From NCBI GenBank assembly GCA_945828175.1, contig CALZQD010000127.1:1-5546 (forward strand): a stretch of 5,546 nt of DNA. Reading direction: 5' to 3'. Of this stretch, positions 1 to 5,546 are shown piece by piece. Position numbers and translations under genes: made by a program. This DNA comes from an uncultured Bacteroidales bacterium (GTDB taxonomy: Bacteria > Bacteroidota > Bacteroidia > Bacteroidales > Muribaculaceae). How positions within the stretch are numbered: the first letter of the stretch is position 1; every line of letters begins with the position of its first letter. The notes beneath the pieces are model-generated. The model was not told the origin of the DNA and made no database searches. It saw only the letters and a program-made list of their open reading frames with translations.

Positions 1-2755
1 CGATGTTGGCGTCGATATGCTTGTTGCTGAAGCGGTAGCTGACGTAGTTGTCGCGGTTGAGCGCCCAGGTCTGATAGCCGATGACGGGAGTGGCGGGTAT
101 GACGTTGACCGTCAGCACCGAGTCGCCGACTTCAGCTTTGAGTCCGAAGTCGAATCCCTCTTTGCCCTTGATGTTCTGCTGGGTCAGGCGCAGGGCGGCG
201 ATGTTGCGTGTGGCGAAGCCGTCGACCTTGACCTTGGCGAAGTCGTCGAAGGTGCCGGGGCGGTTGTCGACGCGGCCGGTGAAGTGGAGGTGCTCTTTAT
301 GCTGGCGTGCGCCGAAGGTGATGGTATCGAGGCGCGTCGTGCCGGTGACGAAGCCGAGCATCTCGGAGCTGAGCCTCAGCGTCGTATCGTTGTCGGCCGT
401 GAGCGACAGATGGCTGAAGCCGGTCTTCGAGGCGGCGAGTATGTCGTTGATGAAGTTGTTGCGGCCGGCGCTCAGGTCGAAGACGAGGCCCGGCAGGGCG
501 CTGTGGATCTGCTCGACGTCGATGCGGCGCCGCGTCATCTGCGAGTCGACGACGGCCGAGACATCACCGAAGGACGTCAGCAGGCTGTCGAGGCCGCAGT
601 AGGCCGTGAAGCGTGCGTTGAGGTCGCGGTTGTTGAGGCTGAGGTCTGTCAGCGAGTCGTTTGCGTTGAGGTGGGCGAGTATGTCAGAGACGACGATGTC
701 GCCCTCGGGACGCTCGAGAGTGAGATCTTCGAGAGTCACGCGGCCGTCGACAATCTTGTCTTTGGGCGTGAGGGTGGCGTCGGCCGTGAGGCTCAGCGAC
801 ACCTTCATGTCTGATTCAGAGAATTTCAGGCTTTTGAGGTCTATGTCTTCGCCATCGACAGCAGCGGTCCACACATAAGTGTCGCCGTCGAGGTTGCCGC
901 TCGCCTGAGCCGTGACGGGCAGCGACGGGTCGGTTGAGACGAGGCGGACGTCGGCCTTGCCGTCCTTGAGAGTGGCGTCGGCCTCTATATCCTTGTATTC
1001 ATAGCCATTATATTCAGCCGAGGCGAGCGACAGGCGCACGTCGGCCGACATCTTTGGCGAGAAGGGGTCGTAGCCGTGGCCCGAGGCGGTCAGCTTGCCA
1101 GAAACCTTGCCGACGCCGAGGAGCGGCATGATGCTGTTGACCGGGAACTGGCCGACGTCGACATCGGCCTTATAGTCTTCGCTGCGCGAGCGCCACTGTC
1201 CGTCGAGGGCGACGCTGCCGCCGGCGGCGATAACCTTGACATTGCCGCCGAATGTGCCGTTGTTGGCTCTGACACGGCCAGCTACGGCCATCTGCGGTAT
1301 CTCGAGCGACGAATCGCTGCCGAGGAAGGTATGTTTGATGTAACGGCCATTCAATATGCTGCCCGACAGGGCGATGTCGCCGCCGATACGCGCCGGATTG
1401 AACACATCGGTCAGATTACCTTTGGCCTTGAGGGTTACGATATGGTTGAGGCCGACGTCGAGGCGCCTGATGTCGAGGTCTGAGGTCACACCCGAGAGGT
1501 CGACGGCAAGCTCGACGCCGTCGTCGGCCGGGAGGGTCAGCAGGTAGGGCATGAACGCCGGGAAGATCATCCTCAAATCAGAGACGCCGACAGCGCCGCC
1601 GGCTTTGAGGGCGAGCGGCAGCGAGGGGTCGGTCATCAGGTCGCCGGAGCCCAACAGACCGCTGACGCTGAGGTCGGTGACGGGGGTCGAGACGATGAAG
1701 TCATTGAAGGCGATGGCCGTCGAGTCGATGTCGAGCCTACCCGAGGCTGTCAGGCTCACGCCGCAGCGCTCGTGGCCACTGAGACGCAACGGCAGTTTTA
1801 CTGTCGAGGCCTGATTATAGAAGTTATTGACTGTCAGATCGAGGCTGTCGACCTGAATGTAAGCGAAATCGAGGCCGGGCGCCGGGATGACGCCGCGGGT
1901 TGTGTAGAGGGCCTGCGAGCCGGTGAAGGCGATTGAGTCGATGGTGACGGTCCAGGGGGCAGAGGGGGGCGTGTCAGCCGGCTCGACGACGGGGATGGAA
2001 GCCACAGTGGCCGAATCGGGGGCTATATATGCCGCTGACAGGGCGTTGCCGGCGAAGGTGCCGATAGCGACTTTCTGCTTGCCGAGGTCGATGAGGCCGT
2101 TTTCGAGTCGGCCGTGGCCGATAGTGGCTCCGAGCGAGTCGATTGTCGGCAGGAGGCTCATCGAATAGCGCAGATTGTCGAGGCTGAGGTGCCCCAGACG
2201 GATGCTCATAGCCGTCTGGGAAGCAGGCTTTTCGGGCGCGGGCACAGTCGTCGTATCGGCTTTGATGGTCATGGCGACGGTGGCATCGGCGAGCCGTCCG
2301 TCCTTGACATCGATGGCCATATCCGACAGCCGGACCGACGCGGGCGAGAGCGACAGACTGCCTGCGGCCAGGGTCATATACATCGCCGAGTCGCGATTGC
2401 CCATGACGTAACGGGCGCCGTCGGCTTCGAGGGTCGTAAGGTCGACCTCGCCGCGGATGAGCGGCAGAAGAGCGACGTCGGCTTCGAGACGGTCGGCGGC
2501 GATAATCGTATCACTGCCGCTGACGACCGACAGGCCCCCGACCTCGACCGAGAGCGGGAAGCCGAGCCTGAAACGCTCGAGCGAGTAGCGCGCGTCGCCG
2601 CTGCGGTTAAGCATCGCGACAAGCTTGACGCGCAGGGTGTCCTGAAGCCAGGGAGAATAGAGCGAGACGACTGTACCGCAGACAAGCAACAAAAGCCCCA
2701 AGACGATGAATCCCAGAGTTTTGAATGCTTTTCTAATGACAGTCGAGGCTTTCAC
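1..2755 (-). CDS. TamB-like translocation/assembly module protein (AsmA-like N-terminus), 3' end outside the window
   Basis: Reading the minus strand from a GTG at 2755-2753 gives 918 codons without a stop down to base 2, so the gene runs off the left edge. The product starts MKASTVIRKAFKTLG, followed by one hydrophobic segment at about residues 15-33 (FIVLGLLLLVCGTVVSLY), a typical inner-membrane signal anchor. Next is an AsmA-like start (YSPWLQDTLRVKL, then a region like LTTLEADGARYVMGN at 106-120). Hundreds of residues of repetitive, beta-rich, Asp/Gly/Leu-rich sequence follow, the style of TamB/AsmA bridge-like proteins that span the periplasm. Two Pro-rich linkers lie near residues 168-180 and 256-268. 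The last part seen (PVIGYQTWALNRDNYVSYRF) resembles a segment common in Bacteroidetes TamB homologues; full-length members are usually about 1,400-1,700 residues. Role inferred from the family: envelope biogenesis, through outer-membrane protein assembly or lipid transfer. The start is the only usual one after an in-frame TGA ten codons upstream; no Shine-Dalgarno or clear promoter is seen. A large AsmA-family protein is the alternative. Confidence 0.8.
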   Translation of the reverse strand, partial: MKASTVIRKAFKTLGFIVLGLLLLVCGTVVSLYSPWLQDTLRVKLVAMLNRSGDARYSLERFRLGFPLSVEVGGLSVVSGSDTIIAADRLEADVALLPLIRGEVDLTTLEADGARYVMGNRDSAMYMTLAAGSLSLSPASVRLSDMAIDVKDGRLADATVAMTIKADTTTVPAPEKPASQTAMSIRLGHLSLDNLRYSMSLLPTIDSLGATIGHGRLENGLIDLGKQKVAIGTFAGNALSAAYIAPDSATVASIPVVEPADTPPSAPWTVTIDSIAFTGSQALYTTRGVIPAPGLDFAYIQVDSLDLTVNNFYNQASTVKLPLRLSGHERCGVSLTASGRLDIDSTAIAFNDFIVSTPVTDLSVSGLLGSGDLMTDPSLPLALKAGGAVGVSDLRMIFPAFMPYLLTLPADDGVELAVDLSGVTSDLDIRRLDVGLNHIVTLKAKGNLTDVFNPARIGGDIALSGSILNGRYIKHTFLGSDSSLEIPQMAVAGRVRANNGTFGGNVKVIAAGGSVALDGQWRSRSEDYKADVDVGQFPVNSIMPLLGVGKVSGKLTASGHGYDPFSPKMSADVRLSLASAEYNGYEYKDIEADATLKDGKADVRLVSTDPSLPVTAQASGNLDGDTYVWTAAVDGEDIDLKSLKFSESDMKVSLSLTADATLTPKDKIVDGRVTLEDLTLERPEGDIVVSDILAHLNANDSLTDLSLNNRDLNARFTAYCGLDSLLTSFGDVSAVVDSQMTRRRIDVEQIHSALPGLVFDLSAGRNNFINDILAASKTGFSHLSLTADNDTTLRLSSEMLGFVTGTTRLDTITFGARQHKEHLHFTGRVDNRPGTFDDFAKVKVDGFATRNIAALRLTQQNIKGKEGFDFGLKAEVGDSVLTVNVIPATPVIGYQTWALNRDNYVSYRFSNKHIDANI

Positions 2756-2781
2756 GCAGCAGTGTTGATTATGATGAACTT

Positions 2782-2801
2782 CTCAATTGAAAACAACTGA
2801 G
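2782..2801 (-). other. Small stem-loop between the AraC-type gene and the TamB-like gene
   Basis: On the transcribed strand CUCAGUUG and CAAUUGAG pair over eight positions, one a G-U wobble, closing a UUUU loop. The hairpin lies 26 bases upstream of the GTG start of the TamB-like gene and 31 bases after the stop of the AraC-type gene. No U-tract follows it on the minus strand, so it is not a classical intrinsic terminator. It could be a weak terminator, an mRNA processing site, or chance. Confidence 0.35.
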
Positions 2802-2803
2802 CG

Positions 2804-2823
2804 AGCGATAGGTTTTATCGGCT
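2804..2823 (-). other. Second weak stem-loop after the AraC-type gene
   Basis: CGATA at 2806-2810 pairs with TATCG at 2816-2820 around a five-base loop. An alternative pairing extends to AGC/GCT with one bulged base. It lies just after the stop of the AraC-type gene (TGA at 2835-2833) and beside the hairpin at 2782-2801. The stem is short and has no U-tract, so it may be chance; a loose 3'-end structure for the regulator transcript is the other reading. Confidence 0.2.
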
Positions 2824-2832
2824 GCCGAAAAT

Positions 2833-3726
2833 TCATTCGCGCAGTTTCACACGCAGAGCCGTCGGCGACTCACCGAAGTGTGTCTTAACATATTTACCGA
2901 AAAACGACATGTTGGGGAAAAGCAGACGGTTTGAAATCTCCTTGACCGTCATGTCGCTGTATTTCAGATAGCGGCGTATGTCTTCGACGACATAGCTGTT
3001 GATCCAGTCGAAGGCCGTGCGGCCGCTGACGTTGCGGCAGACGGTCGACAGATATTTGGGCGTCACGCAGAGCTGACGGGCATACCAGGCAACGAGCCTC
3101 GGACGCACCTCGACCTTGTTGAGCAGCTCGATGAAGCGCTTGAAGAGAATCTCGCGCTGGCGCACGGCACCGCCGCCGAAGCGGTCGCCCATCTCGCCCA
3201 TGTCGGCAAGGAGCTCGAAGAGGGCCGCACGGACGACCGAGAGGATGATTTCGCGGTCGTAGGGCGATTTCTCGCTCAGCGTAGCCTTGCGCTGCAGGAT
3301 GCCGTCGTAGAACTGGTAGAGCTTGATTTTGTCGCTGCTGATGTCGACGATGGGATTGTCCATGACGCGCAGGGCACGGTTCCACAAAGCGCTGTGCGAC
3401 AGGTTTGTGTGAATCAGATTCTGCGAGACGCAGAACACATTGCCCTTGAAGTCGTCGCTGACGCGGAGGTTGGCGACGAGGTCGTTGGGACGGCCGATTA
3501 TAACCTGGCGGGTGGAGATCGAGTGGAGATATGAGTTTATCTCGACGTCGAGGTGCCCCTTGACACACATCACGACGGCAAACATGTTGAGTTTCATGCA
3601 CTCGATCCACGCGGGGAACTGGGTGATGTCGTTGTAGAACACAAACTCGTCGTCGAGGCTTCCCGTGATGTGGGTCGTCTCGACAATTGCCTTGAGGTTG
3701 ATGGTGTCGAAATCGTCGCGTTTCAT
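2833..3726 (-). CDS. AraC-family transcriptional regulator
   Basis: This is a complete 297-residue protein, the usual size for AraC/XylS regulators with an N-terminal sensor domain and a C-terminal DNA-binding domain. The C-terminal 100 residues carry two helix-turn-helix motifs. The first is near 213-234 (AWYARQLCVTPKYLSTVCRN). The second is near 261-284 and runs into the family signature FFGKYVKTHFGESPTALR, the counterpart of the common F-x-R-x-F-K-x-x-x-G-x-S-P-x-x-Y-R pattern. Residues 1-190 lack an obvious motif; segments such as FAVVMCVKGHLDVEIN (49-64) and RQVIIGRPNDL (73-83) fit a cupin-like effector or dimerisation domain, as in many Bacteroidetes members. The start is the ATG at 3726-3724, 75 bases downstream of the ROK kinase stop. 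It therefore may be cotranscribed with the kinase, with a strong stem-loop lying just upstream of its start. The ligand and targets cannot be read from the sequence; regulation of the neighbouring sugar kinase is only a possibility. Confidence 0.93.
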   Translation of the reverse strand: MKRDDFDTINLKAIVETTHITGSLDDEFVFYNDITQFPAWIECMKLNMFAVVMCVKGHLDVEINSYLHSISTRQVIIGRPNDLVANLRVSDDFKGNVFCVSQNLIHTNLSHSALWNRALRVMDNPIVDISSDKIKLYQFYDGILQRKATLSEKSPYDREIILSVVRAALFELLADMGEMGDRFGGGAVRQREILFKRFIELLNKVEVRPRLVAWYARQLCVTPKYLSTVCRNVSGRTAFDWINSYVVEDIRRYLKYSDMTVKEISNRLLFPNMSFFGKYVKTHFGESPTALRVKLRE

Positions 3727-3743
3727 GAAAGTATGCGTTTATG

Positions 3744-3788
3744 ATAAGGCGCCCGACGTCGACATTGACATCGGGCGCGCTATCTTAT
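3744..3788 (-). other. Strong GC-rich stem-loop between the ROK kinase and AraC-type genes (terminator or attenuator-like)
   Basis: GCGCCCGA at 3749-3756 and TCGGGCGC at 3771-3778 form a perfect eight-base-pair stem. Inside the 14-base loop, GTC at 3758-3760 can pair with GAC at 3767-3769. Outside, ATAAG at 3744-3748 can pair with CTTAT at 3784-3788 across a five-base bulge. The element starts 13 bases after the kinase stop and its main stem ends 22 bases before the AraC-type ATG. No long U-run follows on the minus strand, so a textbook intrinsic terminator is not supported. A partial terminator, an RNA-stability element protecting the kinase message, or a structure limiting readthrough into the regulator would all fit. 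Confidence 0.55.
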
Positions 3789-3801
3789 TCAGGGTTAAGA
3801 A

Positions 3802-4791
3802 TCAAGCCTCTGTCTTGGTAGCTGCTGGCGCGGGCATCTTGGCCTCCCAGCCGAGGGCGCTGGCGCCGAGAACGGCGGCATCAGCCTCCTTGAGCTCGCT
3901 GAGAAGGATTTTCGGTTTGCCCTTGAAGCAGGCAAGCATGTTTCTGTCCATAGCTTGACGCATGGGTTTGAGCAGGAGCTCGCCCGATTTTGACAGACCG
4001 CCGAAGAGGATGAATGCCTCGGGAGACGAGAATACTGTCATATCGGCAAGAGCCTCGCCGAGGATGGTGCCTGTGTAGACGAAGATCTCGTTGGCGAGAG
4101 CGTCGCCGCTCATGGCTGCGTCATAGACGTCTTTCGATGTAATCTGCTCGATGGGAATGTCGCGCAGGAGCGAGGGCTCGGTGCGGATTTCGAGGAATTC
4201 GCGGGCTGTGCGAGCAACGCCTGTAGCCGAGCAATAAGCCTCGAGACAGCCTGTACGGCCGCAGCCGCAGAGACGTCCGTTGTTGCGTTTGACGATGATG
4301 TGGCCGAGCTCGCCGGCGAGACCGTCGTGGCCGTAGACCACCTGGCCGTTGATGACGATGCCTGAGCCTACACCCGTGCCGAGAGTGATCATTATGAAGT
4401 CTTTGAGACCGCGGGCAGCGCCGTAGGTCATCTCGCCGATAGCGGCAGCGTTGGCGTCGTTGGTGATGGCGACGGGAATACCGAATTTATCGCTAACCAT
4501 TTCAGCTAAAGGTATGGGAGTCGGCCAGGGCAGGTTGACGCCGTCATCGATCATACCGGTGAAATAGTTTGAGTTGGGGGCACCGATGCCTATGCCGTGG
4601 ATTTTGTCGACAGCGTCGTTGGCCACAATGAGACGTGTGGCTTCCTGATAGAGTTCGTCGAGATAATCCTCGATCTTATTGTGCTTAGCCGTTTTGATAG
4701 AAGCACTGGCCACAACAACACCGCGGGCGTCCACAATACCGAAGACGGTGTTCGTACCGCCTATGTCGATTCCTAATACATAAGGTTTCAT
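3802..4791 (-). CDS. ROK-family sugar kinase (glucokinase / N-acetylhexosamine kinase-like, RokA type)
   Basis: The 329-residue product has the full set of ROK kinase motifs in order. They are the ATP phosphate-binding loop DIGGTNT (residues 9-15), GIGIGAPN (66-73), the sugar-binding and catalytic ITNDANAAAIGE (109-120, probable catalytic base Asp112), the second phosphate-binding loop TLGTGVGSG (136-144), and the E-x-G-H motif ELGH (161-164). The ROK zinc site follows: CGCGRTGCLEAYC, with Cys175, Cys177 and Cys182 plus His164 as expected ligands. The enzyme should be cytoplasmic and phosphorylate a hexose with ATP. In Bacteroides the ROK enzyme RokA acts on glucose and N-acetylglucosamine, but substrate cannot be fixed from motifs here. 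The ATG at 4791-4789 is chosen because the protein then begins MKPYVLGIDIGGTNT, as usual in the family. An in-frame TTG at 4827 would add a 12-residue extension and lies close to the predicted transcription start. The tail (residues 317-329) is rich in Ala, Pro and Lys. Length is normal and all key residues are present. Confidence 0.95.
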   Translation of the reverse strand: MKPYVLGIDIGGTNTVFGIVDARGVVVASASIKTAKHNKIEDYLDELYQEATRLIVANDAVDKIHGIGIGAPNSNYFTGMIDDGVNLPWPTPIPLAEMVSDKFGIPVAITNDANAAAIGEMTYGAARGLKDFIMITLGTGVGSGIVINGQVVYGHDGLAGELGHIIVKRNNGRLCGCGRTGCLEAYCSATGVARTAREFLEIRTEPSLLRDIPIEQITSKDVYDAAMSGDALANEIFVYTGTILGEALADMTVFSSPEAFILFGGLSKSGELLLKPMRQAMDRNMLACFKGKPKILLSELKEADAAVLGASALGWEAKMPAPAATKTEA

Positions 4792-4832
4792 GATAGTAGT
4801 ATATTTGGTTTTCGTTAAAAGATTCAATACCG

Positions 4833-4865
4833 CAAAGGTAATAAAATTATTTCCATCACCGCAAC
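4833..4865 (-). promoter_or_regulatory. Predicted Bacteroidetes-type sigma promoter of the ROK kinase gene
   Basis: On the minus strand TACCTTTG (4840-4833) matches the Bacteroidetes -7 consensus TAnnTTTG exactly. GTTG (4865-4862) lies 21 bases upstream, matching the loose -33 element TTG/TTTG at the accepted spacing. Transcription would begin around 4825-4830, giving a leader of about 35-40 bases to the ATG at 4791. The leader is A-rich, as is common in this phylum, and has no Shine-Dalgarno sequence. The consensus is established knowledge; its use here is inferred. Confidence 0.6.
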
Positions 4866-4890
4866 CCCCGCGCCCCCAAATTCCGCCCCC
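4865..4890 (-). other. Three G5 tracts abutting the kinase promoter
   Basis: The minus strand carries three runs of five G (opposite C runs at 4865-4869, 4873-4877 and 4886-4890), the last ending on the predicted -33 element. Intervening segments are 3 and 8 bases and a GG lies in the longer one. Such tracts could favour a G-quadruplex or an odd promoter geometry. A further AGGGGG at 4922-4927 on the plus strand could pair with CCCCCT at 4886-4891. This is a pattern only; no function is shown. Confidence 0.3.
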
Positions 4891-4967
4891 TTGTCATAAT
4901 CAATGTTAAATCAGAGGGGAGAGGGGGATGAAAGTGGTATTATAAGACTTTGTTTCTCGGCAGAATA

Positions 4968-5163
4968 TTACTCAGAATAAGAATTGCATTCACGATTGTA
5001 CTCTTCTTCATATTTGGCAATAATACGTTCTATATCCACTTTCAATTCAGGGAGGTGGCGCACAACTAAGCCCCATAAAAATTCCGGCAAGACATTATCA
5101 TAGGAATGTATAAATTGCATCCAGCACATCTTGAAGATATGTCAGAACATTCTCAACAGCCAT
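4968..5163 (-). pseudogene. Remnant of a HEPN-domain (HepT / DUF86-like) toxin gene with an internal out-of-frame deletion
   Basis: Two short minus-strand frames each look like one end of a HEPN toxin. The first starts at an ATG (5163-5161) overlapping the original end of the nucleotidyltransferase by 11 bases, the usual coupled arrangement. It reads MAVENVLTYLQDVLDAI, then loses similarity and stops at 5098. The second, open from an ATG at 5129 to the TAA at 4968 (53 residues), contains QFIHSYDNV followed by LWGLVVRHLPELKVDIERII. This matches the HEPN C-terminus around the R-x4-H-x-Y motif, where relatives read roughly RNxxIHxYDxV then LWxxVxxxLPxLK. The His and the Tyr are present, but the Arg position is Trp. 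Intact members are about 110-140 residues, so the middle of the protein, roughly 50-70 residues, is missing. The change of frame falls around 5112-5118. A functional HEPN RNase is unlikely; the 53-residue fragment might still be translated. Family recognition is by eye from motifs. Confidence 0.65.
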
Positions 5164-5212
5164 AAATCATGCGGTTTGTGCGGTTAACATTGGCTATGAA
5201 ATATTTGTTTCA
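5153..5212 (-). other. Orphaned C-terminal tail of the nucleotidyltransferase after a premature TGA
   Basis: After the TGA at 5212-5210 the same frame continues for 18 sense codons, NKYFIANVNRTNRMIYGC, to another TGA at 5155-5153. The pattern N-x-Y-F followed by N-R-T and a final R-x-I-Y-G is how MNT proteins of this family normally end (for example RNPYF...VNRTKRLIYG). The TGA sits where relatives have Arg or Lys, so a single CGA-to-TGA change explains it. The conserved tail suggests the stop is recent, or that it is an assembly error. Confidence 0.7.
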
Positions 5213-5461
5213 CGATCCGCCCTCTTCAATCAAATCGACTTTGCGGTTAAACAAGGCTTCCAAAGCATCGCGAAGACTGAAATAATTGGTGACATAATCG
5301 AACTTATCATGGTCGATGGGACCGAAGTCGACAAGTAAGTCTACATCACTCTCGTCATTGAATCTATCGGTCAGGATAGAGCCAAAGACAGCCAAAGACT
5401 TGACCTTATGTATCTTGCACAATTCAATAATTCGTTGCAGATTAAGTTCGATTAATCTCAT
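5210..5461 (-). CDS. MNT-type nucleotidyltransferase (MntA-like antitoxin), shortened by a premature stop
   Basis: The 83-residue product is a minimal nucleotidyltransferase of the polymerase-beta fold. The active-site signature is visible: VFGSILTDRFNDESDVDLLV, with Gly27-Ser28 and the metal-binding Asp39 and Asp41; Asp76 in KVDLIEE fits the third acidic residue. In MntA/HepT-type pairs such a protein is the antitoxin and inactivates the HEPN RNase by adding AMP to a Tyr near its catalytic motif. The ATG at 5461-5459 is chosen because MRLIELNLQRIIELC is the usual family start; an in-frame GTG at 5512 would add 17 residues, and the frame is open to the right edge. The protein ends early at TGA 5212-5210, while a family-like tail of 18 codons continues in frame, so it lost its C-terminus. 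The HEPN partner directly downstream is also broken. GC is far below that of the neighbouring genes (19 of 60 bases at 5401-5460), suggesting transfer. The truncated catalytic core could still fold, but function is doubtful. Confidence 0.8.
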   Translation of the reverse strand: MRLIELNLQRIIELCKIHKVKSLAVFGSILTDRFNDESDVDLLVDFGPIDHDKFDYVTNYFSLRDALEALFNRKVDLIEEGGS

Positions 5462-5546
5462 AATCTGTCGTTTTACAAGCGCAAATTCAATGATTCTCTT
5501 TAATATCAACACTTTAGCCCAAAAATCGTTTTTCAGAAGCCTGTTC

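Noticed and set aside
17..2800. Several long plus-strand open frames (265, 173, 135 and 228 codons among others) opposite the TamB-like gene
   Set aside because: They are antisense shadows. The minus-strand gene is continuous over 918 codons with a membrane anchor and family-like sequence. Its heavy use of GAC, GTC, CTC and GGC codons keeps stops out of the other strand. The plus-strand products are low-complexity and show no domain.
2894..3610. A 238-codon minus-strand frame inside the AraC-type gene
   Set aside because: It overlaps the regulator in another frame and its product is rich in Arg, Pro and Gln without any recognisable motif.
4789..4827. TTG start at 4827 for the ROK kinase, adding MNLLTKTKYTTI
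   Set aside because: The family normally begins a few residues before DIGGTNT, which the ATG at 4791 gives. The TTG lies at or next to the predicted transcription start.
5210..5212. Idea that TGA is read as an amino acid (recoding or altered code)
   Set aside because: TGA is a genuine stop at the end of the AraC-type gene in the same window, and the partner toxin gene is also damaged, so simple decay is the better explanation.
5462..5510. Possible -7 box TGAATTTG upstream of the nucleotidyltransferase
   Set aside because: It has one mismatch to TAnnTTTG and the nearest TTG is only 17 bases upstream, outside the normal spacing, so it was not listed as a promoter.
5462..5546. Extension of the nucleotidyltransferase frame to GTG 5512 or past the right edge, and a short minus-strand tail EQASEKRFLG ending at a TAA near 5514
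   Set aside because: The family start is the ATG at 5461 and the upstream residues resemble nothing recognisable. The short tail might end an upstream gene, but ten residues are too few to call.

Overview
The window looks like chromosomal DNA from a member of the Bacteroidales, plausibly a GC-rich gut lineage such as Muribaculaceae. The family assignment is inference. Three things support it: a TamB/AsmA-like envelope protein, a ROK kinase resembling Bacteroides RokA, and a promoter with the Bacteroidetes-type -7 box TAnnTTTG in front of the kinase. None of the gene starts has an obvious Shine-Dalgarno sequence. Every gene recognised lies on the minus strand, so the window reads right to left. 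No RNA gene, CRISPR array, insertion sequence or complete mobile element was seen.

Layout in transcription order. (1) Right edge to about 4968: an AT-rich patch with what looks like a decayed MNT-HEPN (MntA/HepT-type) toxin-antitoxin pair. The nucleotidyltransferase is cut by an in-frame TGA at 5210-5212, yet its family-like C-terminal tail continues in frame beyond that stop. The HEPN partner survives only as an N-terminal stub and a C-terminal piece in different frames, as expected after an internal out-of-frame deletion. (2) 4833-4967: a non-coding stretch with G-tracts and the predicted kinase promoter. (3) 3802-4791: a complete ROK-family sugar kinase, probably glucokinase/N-acetylhexosamine kinase-like. 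(4) 3727-3801: a short gap with a strong GC-rich stem-loop. (5) 2833-3726: an AraC-family transcriptional regulator. (6) 2756-2832: a short gap with two small stem-loops. (7) 1-2755: the first 918 codons of a TamB-like protein whose C-terminal part lies beyond the left edge.

The kinase and the AraC regulator are 75 bp apart on the same strand and could share a transcript, with the stem-loop between them setting regulator levels. No functional link to the TamB-like gene is visible. GC content falls sharply from the TamB-like gene (42 of 60 bases in 481-540) to the MNT gene (19 of 60 in 5401-5460), which suggests the toxin-antitoxin remnant was acquired horizontally. Most of the window is ordinary core-genome sequence. 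The broken MNT-HEPN module is the most interesting part, and I do not see convincing evidence for an undescribed system.
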